The notes: generated by a model not told the origin, from the sequence alone. 64,000 bases of DNA from Bacteroides faecalis (GCF_003865075.1 NZ_BHWB01000022.1:1-64000); one strand, 5' to 3'. Shown: positions 30,055 through 39,533, counted from the stretch's first letter. Numbers and translations are program-made.

Positions 30055-31206
30055 TTAAAGCATGGACTTGACAGATGCTTCTATGTCCTTGATGTCTTCG
30101 CCACGAAGTTTTAATTCGTTGTTACGATTAACCAGGAAGATAGATGGTACCTGACGAACATTATATACGGATACGTTGCTGGAGTACACACCATTGCCGT
30201 CGCGAACGCATACCCAAGGCAAGTTGGCTGCGGATGTTTTCCAGAAGTGCTCGTCGGCATCCAAGGATACTTGATAAATTTCCAATCCCTGTGAAGCATA
30301 TTTATTATATAATTCACGAAGCATCAAGTTGTGTGTTGCACCTGCCGGAGCTTGGTATACAGTGAAATCTAAAAGCACTACTTTACCTTTCAGATCAGTC
30401 AGTTTGCGAATATTTCCTTTCACATCACGTAATGCGATATCGATAATACCTGTTTCTATAATCTTGTCTTGTGGAATCTCCAGATTCTGCGCCTGAGGTT
30501 TGCGAGTATTTTTCATCCCTTTAATCACAATATTATAAAGGTTCTTAGAACGTACAGCATGAGGAAAAGCATTGTTGAGGCTGGTAGCAACAGCCGCAAA
30601 GCATTTTACATCGTCTTTATTGTTCAACGGATCAAATATCAAGTAGTCGTTGAGTTTCTGGAACAAAGCGAAATAAGCAGCTGCAGTATTAGGAGCCGCA
30701 AAGATATAATTCATTTTAACATCGTCTTTGTATCTCTTTACCAGTGCAGTAAGGCTATCTTCCAGAACATTGTGACTTAATTTATTAGCCCGCAGTGCAT
30801 TCAATAAATTATCAGCATCTTGCTGAAGACGGATCTGCTTTATAGTCAGTTCTTTAATCTTACTGCTGTTTTCTGAACCTTCAACGGTATATGCTGTAGA
30901 AAAATCGGTGTAAGGGGCATTGATTTGAATCGTTTCAAGTGAATCCACAGAGAAATTAATGACTTTATCCTCTACCCGTAACCGATAGAATTCCGGAGAT
31001 TCGGGACGGGGTTGTTTGAAGCTGAACTTACCTTCCCCTTTTAGCTTAACAGAATCAAGTGGAACGATACCTTCCAGTCCGGAAGCTTCCAGATAAAGAG
31101 TTTTTCCGTCAGCTCCGGATATGTCGCCGTTTACATGGAACTTAGGGCCGGAACTACAAGCAGTAATGGTAAGTGCAGCAAGAGCTGCAAAAGTTATTTT
31201 TTTCAT
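30055..31206 (-). CDS. TlpA-like lipoprotein with DUF4369-type N-domain, lacking CXXC
   Basis: 383 residues from the ATG at 31206; a frame opening at 31248 adds 14 residues before an obvious lipoprotein signal (LTITACSSG, Cys17). The N-terminal beta domain (about 22-110) resembles DUF4369, a helical middle follows, and a thioredoxin-like domain occupies about 250-383. Where TlpA proteins have WCxxC, this one has FTVYQAPAGATHN (about 281-293), so it cannot do thiol-disulfide exchange. Probably a periplasmic, membrane-anchored protein with a binding role. It lies alone between greA and pnp. Confidence 0.85.
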   Translation of the reverse strand: MKKITFAALAALTITACSSGPKFHVNGDISGADGKTLYLEASGLEGIVPLDSVKLKGEGKFSFKQPRPESPEFYRLRVEDKVINFSVDSLETIQINAPYTDFSTAYTVEGSENSSKIKELTIKQIRLQQDADNLLNALRANKLSHNVLEDSLTALVKRYKDDVKMNYIFAAPNTAAAYFALFQKLNDYLIFDPLNNKDDVKCFAAVATSLNNAFPHAVRSKNLYNIVIKGMKNTRKPQAQNLEIPQDKIIETGIIDIALRDVKGNIRKLTDLKGKVVLLDFTVYQAPAGATHNLMLRELYNKYASQGLEIYQVSLDADEHFWKTSAANLPWVCVRDGNGVYSSNVSVYNVRQVPSIFLVNRNNELKLRGEDIKDIEASVKSML

Positions 31207-31354
31207 ATCGTGTGTTATTATAAGAGTTGCAAATATACTTCTTTTCAAGATTAGTCAAAAGCATTTTGCCTGCTTCTTCACCCTTATTTTGAAAAAAAAT
31301 CATATTACAACTAACTTTTTACCTCATTTCCACCTGATTACAATGATAAATGTG

Positions 31355-31362
31355 TATCTTTG
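31355..31362 (+). promoter_or_regulatory. -7 element (TATCTTTG) of pnp
   Basis: Perfect TAnnTTTG match 40 bases before the pnp ATG. The -33 region is weak. Confidence 0.6.
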
Positions 31363-31401
31363 CGAGAATTTTGAAAGAAAAGTATAGATAAAACAATTTT
31401 T

Positions 31402-33528
31402 ATGATTAACCCAATTGTTAAAACGATCGAGCTACCTGATGGAAGAACCATCACACTCGAGACGGGAAAGTTGGCAAAACAGGCAGACGGTTCTGTAATG
31501 CTTCGCATGGGCAACACCATGTTGTTAGCTACTGTTTGTGCCGCTAAAGATGCAGTTCCCGGAACAGATTTTATGCCTTTACAGGTAGAGTACAAAGAAA
31601 AATTTGCGGCATTCGGCCGTTTTCCTGGTGGTTTCACCAAAAGAGAAGGTAGAGCTTCTGATTATGAAATTCTTACTTGTCGTCTTGTAGACCGCGCTCT
31701 CCGTCCTCTATTCCCTGATAATTATCATGCAGAGGTATATGTAAACATCATTCTTTTTTCAGCTGATGGTGAAGATATGCCGGATGCTTTGGCAGGACTT
31801 GCTGCTTCTGCAGCACTTGCTGTTTCAGATATTCCTTTCAACGGACCGATCTCTGAAGTACGTGTAGCACGTATCGATGGACAGTTCGTTATTAATCCGA
31901 CTTTTGATCAATTGGAAAAGGCTGATATGGACCTTATGGTTGCCGCTACTTATGAGAATATCATGATGGTAGAAGGTGAAATGAGTGAAGTGTCGGAAGC
32001 TGAATTGCTGGAAGCAATGAAGGTAGCTCACGAAGCTATCAAAGTGCATTGCAAAGCTCAGATGGAACTGACAGAAGAAGTTGGTAAAACTGTAAAACGT
32101 GAATATTGCCATGAAGTAAATGACGAAGATTTGCGTAAGGCTGTACGTGAAGCATGTTATGACAAGGCTTATGCTATCGCTGCTTCCGGAAACAAAAACA
32201 AGCATGAACGTATGGATGCTTTTGAAGCTATCTGTAACGAGTTCAAAGCACAATTCTCTGAAGAAGAATTGGAAGAAAAAGCTCCGCTCATTGACCGTTA
32301 TTATCATGATGTAGAAAAAGAAGCTATGCGTCGTAGCATTCTTGATGAAGGCAAGCGTCTGGATGGTCGTAAGACTACCGAGATTCGTCCGATCTGGTGC
32401 GAGGTGGGCTACCTGCCTGGTCCTCATGGATCTGCTATCTTTACTCGTGGTGAAACTCAGTCATTGACTTCTGTAACTTTAGGTACGAAGTTGGATGAGA
32501 AGATTATAGACGATGTATTGACTCATGGAAAGGAACGTTTCTTGTTACATTATAATTTCCCTCCTTTTTCAACAGGTGAAGCTAAAGCACAACGTGGTGT
32601 AGGTCGTCGTGAAATCGGTCACGGTCACTTGGCTTGGCGTGCATTGAAAGGACAAATTCCTGCTGACTATCCGTATGTAGTACGTGTCGTTTCAGATATT
32701 CTTGAATCTAACGGTTCTTCTTCAATGGCTACTGTATGTGCCGGAACATTGGCTTTGATGGATGCGGGTGTGAAAATCAACAAACCGGTTTCCGGTATCG
32801 CTATGGGATTGATTAAGAATCCGGGTGAAGAGAAATACGCTATATTGTCTGATATCTTGGGTGATGAAGATCACCTCGGAGATATGGACTTCAAGGTGAC
32901 TGGAACAAAAGATGGTATTACTGCTACTCAGATGGATATTAAGGTAGACGGTTTGTCCTATGATATTTTGGAACGTGCTTTGAATCAGGCAAAAGAAGGA
33001 CGTATGCATATTCTTGGTAAGATCACTGAAACAATCTCTGAACCACGTGTTGATTTGAAAGACCATGCTCCTCGTATTGAGACTATGACTATCCCGAAAG
33101 AATTTATCGGTGCTATAATCGGCCCGGGTGGAAAAATCATTCAGGGTATGCAGGAAGAAACGGGCGCCGTGATCACTATCGAAGAAATCGGTGGAATCGG
33201 TCGCATCGAAGTTTCCGGAACAAACAAGAAGTGTATTGATGACGCTATGCGTATGATTAAAGCGATCGTTGCTGTTCCTGAAATAGGTGAAGTATATAAA
33301 GGTAAGGTTCGTTCTATTATGCCTTACGGTGCATTCATAGAATTCTTGCCAGGCAAAGATGGTTTGCTTCATATATCAGAAATTGACTGGAAACGTCTTG
33401 AAACAGTTGAAGAAGCCGGAATCAAAGAAGGTGATGAAATTGATGTTAAATTGATTGATATTGATCCGAAGACAGGTAAATTCAAACTTTCAAGAAAAGT
33501 TTTGATGCCAAGACCGGAAAAGAAATAA
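31402..33528 (+). CDS. pnp: Polyribonucleotide nucleotidyltransferase (PNPase)
   Basis: 708 residues, normal for the family. It degrades RNA 3' to 5' using phosphate and can also add tails. Two RNase PH-like domains lie at about 1-230 and 320-540, with FAAFGRFPGGFTKREGRASD in the first and FPPFSTGEAKAQRGVGRREI in the second. Then come a KH domain (about 552-615, IIGPGGKIIQGMQEETGA) and an S1 domain (about 620-690, GKVRSIMPYGAFIEFLPG). Monocistronic, with its own promoter and a terminator. Confidence 0.98.
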   Translation: MINPIVKTIELPDGRTITLETGKLAKQADGSVMLRMGNTMLLATVCAAKDAVPGTDFMPLQVEYKEKFAAFGRFPGGFTKREGRASDYEILTCRLVDRALRPLFPDNYHAEVYVNIILFSADGEDMPDALAGLAASAALAVSDIPFNGPISEVRVARIDGQFVINPTFDQLEKADMDLMVAATYENIMMVEGEMSEVSEAELLEAMKVAHEAIKVHCKAQMELTEEVGKTVKREYCHEVNDEDLRKAVREACYDKAYAIAASGNKNKHERMDAFEAICNEFKAQFSEEELEEKAPLIDRYYHDVEKEAMRRSILDEGKRLDGRKTTEIRPIWCEVGYLPGPHGSAIFTRGETQSLTSVTLGTKLDEKIIDDVLTHGKERFLLHYNFPPFSTGEAKAQRGVGRREIGHGHLAWRALKGQIPADYPYVVRVVSDILESNGSSSMATVCAGTLALMDAGVKINKPVSGIAMGLIKNPGEEKYAILSDILGDEDHLGDMDFKVTGTKDGITATQMDIKVDGLSYDILERALNQAKEGRMHILGKITETISEPRVDLKDHAPRIETMTIPKEFIGAIIGPGGKIIQGMQEETGAVITIEEIGGIGRIEVSGTNKKCIDDAMRMIKAIVAVPEIGEVYKGKVRSIMPYGAFIEFLPGKDGLLHISEIDWKRLETVEEAGIKEGDEIDVKLIDIDPKTGKFKLSRKVLMPRPEKK

Positions 33529-33559
33529 AGAAACGAATTGTTTCTATATAAATAGATGA

Positions 33560-33592
33560 TGGCCCGATTACTTTAAGTAGTCGGGCTATTTT
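33560..33592 (+). terminator. Terminator of pnp
   Basis: gcccgattac and gtagtcgggc (about 33562-33586) pair closely and are followed by tattttattt, 33 bases after the pnp stop. Confidence 0.85.
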
Positions 33593-33628
33593 ATTTATAT
33601 GTATATCTCGTTTTGTCAGAATGATACT

Positions 33629-33708
33629 AAAAAAGAATCGGAAAGTACCCCCATACTTCCCGATTCGAAACAGTCAAAAATCGACCTTAATCAATTTATT
33701 AACTTAAC
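33629..33708 (-). ncRNA. Candidate small RNA with its own promoter and terminator
   Basis: On the minus strand a perfect -7 element (33722-33715) is followed, after an expected start near 33708, by about 40 bases of unstructured A+T-rich sequence. Then comes a strong hairpin: gaatcgggaagta (33666-33654) pairs with tactttccgattc (33647-33635), and TTTTTT follows (33634-33629). Total length is about 80 bases. No open frame fits inside. It is oriented opposite to pnp and ends in the pnp-buk gap. This is a structural prediction only; I do not recognise the family. Confidence 0.55.
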
Positions 33709-33714
33709 ACGTTA

Positions 33715-33722
33715 CAAAGATA
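33715..33722 (-). promoter_or_regulatory. -7 element (TATCTTTG) of the candidate small RNA
   Basis: Perfect consensus on the minus strand. No clean -33 TTTG is present at the usual distance. Between here and the end of the buk gene (33903) I see nothing else. Confidence 0.5.
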
Positions 33723-33902
33723 TGAGAAAATTTTCTTTGGAATAGCTTTTTTACTCAAAAAAGTTTAATCGTAGAGTAAATAATGTCGTTATAGAAGTAG
33801 TTTTTAGATTAGCGAGGAAGCTCTTTTCTGAATTGATTGCATGAATGACTTTCCTCAGACGTACGTCTCGGTACTACCCAGATGTAGGTCCGGGGATATA
33901 AG

Positions 33903-34964
33903 TCACTTATAAATTTGTATTGGAAGTTCGCCTTTTAATGCACTTAGAGCATTCAATGCCAATGCTTCCATTTCATCTTCTCCGGGATAGACATGTATGG
34001 GAGCCAGGAATGCAATACGTTTTGTCAGGCGGGAGACTACATAATCGGAGTAAGCAACACCACCTGTTAGAAGGATCGCATCTATTTTTCCACAAAGTAC
34101 AGTAGAGGCGGCGCCAATTGCTTTAGCAATATTATAGATCATGGCATCTATTACTAATTCTGCTTTTTTGTCACCTTTTTCTATGGATTGGATGATAGCT
34201 GCTACATCTGTAGTACCTAAATGGGCAGTAAGTCCGGCTCGTCCCGAAATGCGTTTCTTTAATTCGTCTTTGGTGAACTGACCACTAAAACATAAATCAA
34301 TTAACTGTCCTGCAGGAAGTGTTCCTGCTCGTTCTGGTGAGAAAGGACCTTCGCCGTCTAATGCATTATTTGCGTCAATGGCACGTCCGTGATGATGGAC
34401 TGCTATAGAAATACCCCCTCCCAAGTGACAAATAATTAAATCTAGATTTTCATAGTGAGTATGTTGTTCCTGAGCGAATCGGCGTGCGATTGCTTTTTGG
34501 TTTAAAGCGTGCCAAATGGTAATTCGTGGCATTAATGGAGACCCTGTGATGCGGGCTATGTCTTCCAATTCGTCCACTACTCCAGGGTCGGCAATAAATG
34601 CACGACAACTAGGTAAAGAAGAAGATAGTTCATCAGCAATTAATCCACCCAAGTTACAGGCATGAGTACGCATTGCGTGTAAGGTATCGCGTTTCATCGC
34701 ATCGTTTACTTCGTATACACCACCGGGAATAGGTTTGACCAGACCACCACGTCCGACAATTGCATCGAATGCAAAAGGTATTCCATTAGCTTCCAGTTCC
34801 TGAAGCACCAAATTCTTCCGAAATTCGAATTGATCTATCACTTGCGGATAGGCGGATAATTCTTCTACCGTATGTCGGATATTGCGAACCAGAATCGGAG
34901 TCTCGTTTTCGTATACAGCTATTTTGGTGGAAGTAGAACCGGGGTTGATTGCCAGAATCTTCAT
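33903..34964 (-). CDS. buk: Butyrate kinase
   Basis: 353 residues, an ASKHA-fold acyl kinase. It makes ATP from an acyl phosphate such as butyryl or isobutyryl phosphate. The N-terminal ILAINPGSTSTKIAVY is the phosphate-binding loop. The family motifs LDLIICHLGGGISIAVHHHG-like (near 150-172) and ILLTGGVAYSDYV (near 300) are present. It starts 17 bases after the ptb stop. Bacteroides are not typical butyrate makers, so branched-chain acyl phosphates are plausible substrates (inference). Confidence 0.93.
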   Translation of the reverse strand: MKILAINPGSTSTKIAVYENETPILVRNIRHTVEELSAYPQVIDQFEFRKNLVLQELEANGIPFAFDAIVGRGGLVKPIPGGVYEVNDAMKRDTLHAMRTHACNLGGLIADELSSSLPSCRAFIADPGVVDELEDIARITGSPLMPRITIWHALNQKAIARRFAQEQHTHYENLDLIICHLGGGISIAVHHHGRAIDANNALDGEGPFSPERAGTLPAGQLIDLCFSGQFTKDELKKRISGRAGLTAHLGTTDVAAIIQSIEKGDKKAELVIDAMIYNIAKAIGAASTVLCGKIDAILLTGGVAYSDYVVSRLTKRIAFLAPIHVYPGEDEMEALALNALSALKGELPIQIYK

Positions 34965-34981
34965 TAATCTTGAATTTTAAA

Positions 34982-35929
34982 TTATGAATTCGGATGCATT
35001 TGTTTTCTGCATTCGCAGTCTTCTGATACTTGCAGACAAGCCATTGCGATACTGTAATATTTGGATAATCCGGAATCACTACGTGATGGAAGTACCACCG
35101 GACAGATAGGCCCCTGCAATAATCCTGCCATTTCCGCTTTCGCAAATAATGATACAGATTTATAGAATGCATTGCCTGATTCGATGTTTGGGAAAATCAG
35201 TACGTCTGCCTGTCCGTTGATAGGAGAAACAATACCTTTGATATCTCCGCTCGCTTGTTCACAAGAGGTACGCACATCGAGTGGACCGTCGATAATGACA
35301 TTTCCAAATTCTCCGGCTTCGGCTAATTCCACAATATTCACGTAATCCAGTGAATGTGGAAATTTAGCACTTACTTTCTCAGTACAATGAATCAGTGCGA
35401 TGCGTGGTTGATCGATGCCAAAGTGGCGACAGATGCAGATAGAATACCAAATCATTTCTATTCGTTGTTGTAATGTAGGGCGTGGAATTACAGCTGCATC
35501 CGAAAAGAATAGTAGCTTGTGGTAAGTTGGGATTTCCATAACAGCAAGATGAGTGAGGATTTTGCCTTTAGGTAATAATCCTTTCTCTTTGTCGAGTATA
35601 GCATGGAGTAAATTGTCTGTATTAATGATACCTTTCATCAAAATATCTGCTCCCCCTTCACGTACAACACGTACAGCTTCACGTGCAGCCTCGTCCGGAT
35701 CATCAATGTGAATTGTTTCCACATAGTCGGGATATTGTTTGAGAGTGGGGAATTTATTCAAGATAGCAGAGTCACCAATCATAAGAAATTCTGCAAATCC
35801 TTCCTCTAAGGCACGGACAATGGCATATTCTGTGTTGGCATCATTGGCGCAAACTACTGCTATTCGTTTTCTACGGTGTTGTTTCTTTAGATGGGCTGTT
35901 AATTGGGCAAAACTTTGAATAGGTTCCAT
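34982..35929 (-). CDS. ptb: Phosphate butyryltransferase
   Basis: 315 residues, phosphate acetyl/butyryltransferase family. It converts acyl-CoA plus phosphate to acyl phosphate, the substrate of the adjacent kinase. Visible motifs are GADILMKGIINTDNLLHAIL (about 90-110) and the C-terminal DVLIFPNIESGNAFYKSVSLF (about 235-256), which is characteristic of this family. It is the first gene of a ptb-buk operon. Substrate chain length cannot be told. Confidence 0.92.
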   Translation of the reverse strand: MEPIQSFAQLTAHLKKQHRRKRIAVVCANDANTEYAIVRALEEGFAEFLMIGDSAILNKFPTLKQYPDYVETIHIDDPDEAAREAVRVVREGGADILMKGIINTDNLLHAILDKEKGLLPKGKILTHLAVMEIPTYHKLLFFSDAAVIPRPTLQQRIEMIWYSICICRHFGIDQPRIALIHCTEKVSAKFPHSLDYVNIVELAEAGEFGNVIIDGPLDVRTSCEQASGDIKGIVSPINGQADVLIFPNIESGNAFYKSVSLFAKAEMAGLLQGPICPVVLPSRSDSGLSKYYSIAMACLQVSEDCECRKQMHPNS

Positions 35930-36107
35930 AACGTTATGTTTTTAGCAAATATCTGAAAAATGATTGAAAAAACAGGTAGAATGGTCTTAAAAAATCCTCC
36001 TTAATATAACATTTTGCTATATTGCATTTGTTTTTAAGATCAGATATGCATAGAATCGTTTTTTCGTGTATTTTTGCAAAAGAAAATTTCCTGAAAACAA
36101 AATTGAT

Positions 36108-36911
36108 ATGAAACATTATAAAGGTCTCTTATTTATTAGCTCGTTGCTCTTTTGCTGGATGTTCATATCTTGTAAATCGACTCAAAGACTTGCGGACTGG
36201 TCGCTGGTGTGGGAGGAAAATTTTAATCAGAAAAAAGGTTTCAATGAACAGGTATGGAGCAAAATACCTCGTGGAGGAGCTGATTGGGATAATTACATGA
36301 CAGACTTTGATTCCTGCTACGCAATGCGTAAAGGAAAATTGGTGCTAAGAGGCATTGTCAATCAGACGCAACTCAATGACACCGCTCCTTATTTGACTGG
36401 TGGTGTTTATTCGAAGGGGAAAAAAGCTTTCTCCAATGGACGTATTGAAATTCGTGCTAAGTTAGATCCAGCGAAAGGAGCTTGGCCGGCTATCTGGATG
36501 TTAGCCGAGAATGCCGATTGGCCGGTAGGGGGCGAGATTGATATTATGGAACGTTTGAATCATGATTCCATCGCTTATCAGACGGTTCATTCTTATTATA
36601 CTTATACGTTAGGTCTAAGAGAACATCCTAAGTCGGGTTCTAAAGGGATGATAGATCCGGATAGCTACAATGTATTTGCGGTAGAAATGTATCCGGACAG
36701 CCTTTCATTCTATATTAATAATGTGCATACATTTACTTATTCTCGTATACAAACAACAGAGAAAGGGCAGTTCCCATTTAATCAGCCTTTTTATTTGTTG
36801 ATTGATATGCAATTGGGCGGTTCTTGGGTGGGGACAGTCGATCCTAAAGAACTTCCGGTGGAGATGAAAGTAGATTGGGTACGTTTTTATCAGCGAAAAT
36901 CAATAAAATAA
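36108..36911 (+). CDS. Glycoside hydrolase family 16 lipoprotein
   Basis: 267 residues from the ATG at 36108; an upstream ATG at 36066 lies on the TATTTTTG promoter element (36069-36076) and is unlikely. A lipoprotein signal ends at FISC (Cys22). The single GH16 jelly-roll (about 33-265) carries the catalytic motif GGEIDIMERL, with Glu143 as nucleophile, Asp145 and Glu148 as acid/base, and the substrate-cleft segment GAWPAIWML. The motif is typical of laminarinase-type beta-glucanases. It is followed after 4 bases by an LD-carboxypeptidase gene. Confidence 0.92.
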   Translation: MKHYKGLLFISSLLFCWMFISCKSTQRLADWSLVWEENFNQKKGFNEQVWSKIPRGGADWDNYMTDFDSCYAMRKGKLVLRGIVNQTQLNDTAPYLTGGVYSKGKKAFSNGRIEIRAKLDPAKGAWPAIWMLAENADWPVGGEIDIMERLNHDSIAYQTVHSYYTYTLGLREHPKSGSKGMIDPDSYNVFAVEMYPDSLSFYINNVHTFTYSRIQTTEKGQFPFNQPFYLLIDMQLGGSWVGTVDPKELPVEMKVDWVRFYQRKSIK

Positions 36912-36915
36912 TAAT

Positions 36916-37824
36916 ATGGATATTCAATTTCCTTCCTTTTTGCAACGAGGCGATAAAGTGGTGATTATTTCTCCTTCCAGTAAAATTGATAGTCAATTTC
37001 TAAAAGGAGCGAAGAAACGTTTGGAGTTGTGGGGGCTGAAAGTTGCTATGGGAAAACATGCCGGAGGTTCTTCCGGACGTTTTGCTGGGACTATCAAACA
37101 GCGTTTGAAAGACCTTCAAGATGCGATGGATGACCCGAAGGTAAAAGCAATTCTTTGTAGTCGGGGAGGATATGGAGTGGTACATTTGATTGATAAAATT
37201 GACTTTACCAGATTTAGCGAACATCCTAAATGGTTACTTGGATTCAGTGATATTACCGCTTTGCATAATCTTTTCCAGAAAAATGGCTATGCTTCATTGC
37301 ATTCGTTGATGGCTCGCCATCTGACAGTAGAGCCGGAAGGTGATCTTTGTGCCGGTTATTTGAAAGATATTTTATTCGGAAATCTGCCCGAATATACTTG
37401 TGAAAAACATAAGTTAAATAAACAGGGAAGTGTGCAAGGAATTTTACGCGGAGGAAACATGGCAGTAGCTTACGGTTTACGAGGCACTCCTTATGATATT
37501 CCTGCAGAAGGTACTGTGCTGTTTATTGAAGATGTCAGTGAGCGTCCCCATGCTATTGAACGCATGATGTATAATCTGAAGTTGGGAGGCGTGCTGGAGA
37601 AACTGTCGGGATTGATCATTGGACAGTTTACCGAATACGATGAAGATCATTCGTTAGGTAAAGAACTGTATGCTGCTTTGGCAGATTTGGTGAAAGAATA
37701 CGACTATCCGGTTTGTTTTAACTTTCCCGTAGGCCATGTCACTCATAATTTTCCACTAATCAACGGAGCAAAAGTCGAATTTACAGTTGGTAAGAAAAAT
37801 GTGGAACTAAAGTTTATTTGTTAA
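36916..37824 (+). CDS. LD-carboxypeptidase (peptidase family S66)
   Basis: 302 residues, cytosolic, no signal peptide. It removes the terminal D-alanine from murein tetrapeptides during cell-wall recycling. The nucleophile serine is in AILCSRGGYGVVHLID (about 77-92), followed by LLGFSDITALHNLFQ (about 103-118). The glutamate of the triad lies in GTVLFIEDVSERPH (about 197-210), with the histidine near the C-terminus (PVGHVTHNFP). It is probably co-transcribed with the GH16 gene. Confidence 0.93.
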   Translation: MDIQFPSFLQRGDKVVIISPSSKIDSQFLKGAKKRLELWGLKVAMGKHAGGSSGRFAGTIKQRLKDLQDAMDDPKVKAILCSRGGYGVVHLIDKIDFTRFSEHPKWLLGFSDITALHNLFQKNGYASLHSLMARHLTVEPEGDLCAGYLKDILFGNLPEYTCEKHKLNKQGSVQGILRGGNMAVAYGLRGTPYDIPAEGTVLFIEDVSERPHAIERMMYNLKLGGVLEKLSGLIIGQFTEYDEDHSLGKELYAALADLVKEYDYPVCFNFPVGHVTHNFPLINGAKVEFTVGKKNVELKFIC

Positions 37825-37889
37825 TTATCTATTCCATTTGAACGATACTGTGATGAAAATGACTAATTTTGAAGTCTTAACATAAAAAG

Positions 37890-38876
37890 ATGACAATGAA
37901 AAAGAAAGCTATGATATTATTGGGTAGTACTTTCTTGTTATTCTCCGCTTTTTCTTGTGGGGGAAGTAGCAAAGCTGGAAGTACAAACAATGCAGAGAGT
38001 GTAGGGGTGGTGAATGTACCTCAGTTTGATGCGGATAGTGCGTATTTGTATGTGAAAAGTCAAGTTGATTTTGGTCCCCGGGTCCCCAATTCTAAAGAAC
38101 ATGTAGCATGTGGTAATTATCTGGCTAAACAATTAGAGACATTTGGAGCAAAAGTAACCAATCAATATGCCGATTTGATAGCTTATGACGGGACCTTACT
38201 GAAAGCGCGAAATATCATTGGCTCCTATAACCCCGAAAATAAAAAAAGAATTGCTTTGTTTGCACATTGGGATACCCGCCCATGGGCTGATAATGATCCG
38301 GACGAGAATAATCATCATACTCCTATTCTGGGTGCAAATGATGGGGCAAGTGGAGTAGGAGCTTTGTTGGAGATTGCCCGGTTGATTAATCAGCAACAGC
38401 CGGAATTAGGCATTGATATTATTTTTCTGGATGCAGAAGATTATGGGGCAAGTGGAGGTAAAGAGGAATCATGGTGTTTGGGTGCTCAATATTGGGCTCG
38501 TAATCCACATGTAGAAAAATATAATGCTCGTTTTGGTATTTTACTTGATATGGTTGGAGGTGAAAATACTATGTTTTTGAAAGAATCTAACTCAGAGCGA
38601 TATGCGCCGGATATTAATAAAAAGGTATGGAAAGCCGCAAAGAAACTGGGGTATGGGAAAATGTTCATTGATGAAAATGGAGGAGCTGTTACAGATGATC
38701 ATTTGTTTATAAACGAACTTGCACGTATTAAAACAATTGATATCATTGCTTCTGATCCGGAAGGAGGGTTTACTCCAACCTGGCATACTATCAATGATAA
38801 TATGGATCATATTGATAAGAATACTTTGAAAGCTGTAGGACAAACAGTATTGGAAGTAATCTACAATGAAAAATAA
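37890..38876 (+). CDS. M28-family zinc protein (peptidase or glutaminyl cyclase-like), lipoprotein
   Basis: 328 residues from 37890, or 326 from the ATG at 37896. A lipoprotein signal ends at AFSC. The catalytic zinc domain shows ALFAHWDTRPWADNDPD (about 116-132), LGANDGASGVGALLEIA (about 141-157) and IIFLDAEDYGASG (about 172-184). The DTRPW pattern and length fit bacterial relatives of glutaminyl cyclase, which form N-terminal pyroglutamate, but peptidase activity cannot be excluded. A TAATTTTG -7 match lies at 37864-37871. Confidence 0.85.
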   Translation: MTMKKKAMILLGSTFLLFSAFSCGGSSKAGSTNNAESVGVVNVPQFDADSAYLYVKSQVDFGPRVPNSKEHVACGNYLAKQLETFGAKVTNQYADLIAYDGTLLKARNIIGSYNPENKKRIALFAHWDTRPWADNDPDENNHHTPILGANDGASGVGALLEIARLINQQQPELGIDIIFLDAEDYGASGGKEESWCLGAQYWARNPHVEKYNARFGILLDMVGGENTMFLKESNSERYAPDINKKVWKAAKKLGYGKMFIDENGGAVTDDHLFINELARIKTIDIIASDPEGGFTPTWHTINDNMDHIDKNTLKAVGQTVLEVIYNEK

Positions 38877-38985
38877 ATAATTTATCAAAGTACCAATTTG
38901 CTAAAGTACCTAGTTGCTTTTATGTAAGTATGTATGCAAGGCTATTGGTGCATTGTTATATTGCCAATTTAAATAATTATTTTAT

Positions 38986-39411
38986 ATGTCAATAAATGAA
39001 TTGCAGGACGAAGTAATTGCTGAATTCAATGACTTCGATGATTGGATGGACCGCTATCAACTGCTGATCGACCTGGGAAACGAACAAGAACCGCTTGATG
39101 AGAAATATAAAACAGAACAGAATCTAATAGAAGGTTGCCAGAGTCGTGTGTGGCTTCAGGCAGATGACGTGGATGGTAAGATTGTCTTTAAGGCAGAAAG
39201 TGATGCGCTGATTGTAAAAGGAATAATAGCTTTACTTATTAAAGTTCTATCCGGACATACGGCCGATGAAATTCTGAAAGCTGATCTTTATTTTATTGAT
39301 AAAATTGGTTTGAAAGAACACTTGTCGCCTACACGAAGCAATGGTTTGCTTTCGATGGTGAAACAGATACGTATGTATGCTTTGGCGTTTAAGGCAAAAG
39401 AGGGAAGGTGA
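38986..39411 (+). CDS. sufE: SufE-family protein
   Basis: 141 residues. SufE accepts sulfur from the cysteine desulfurase SufS and passes it to the Fe-S scaffold. The active cysteine is in NLIEGCQSRVWLQADD (about 46-61), and YQLLIDLGNEQEPLDEKYKT near the N-terminus is typical. No other suf genes are beside it, so it is a stand-alone copy. Confidence 0.93.
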   Translation: MSINELQDEVIAEFNDFDDWMDRYQLLIDLGNEQEPLDEKYKTEQNLIEGCQSRVWLQADDVDGKIVFKAESDALIVKGIIALLIKVLSGHTADEILKADLYFIDKIGLKEHLSPTRSNGLLSMVKQIRMYALAFKAKEGR

Positions 39412-39469
39412 TTCGGAGATATTTATAACATAAGGAATAGCCAAGCAACTGTTCCATACTTTTTGAAAG

Positions 39470-39533
39470 TGCAAATTACGCAGATTTCATGGATTATTAA
39501 TTGATTTTATCCATGAAATCTGCGTAATTTGCG
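39470..39533. repeat. Long perfect palindrome between convergent genes
   Basis: The 23 bases from gcaaattacg (39471) to 39493 are the exact reverse complement of 39510-39532, around a 16-base A+T-rich centre. It could serve as a bidirectional terminator, but there is no T-run on either side. The core tctgcgtaatttgcg resembles short palindromes dispersed in Bacteroidetes genomes. Confidence 0.75.
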
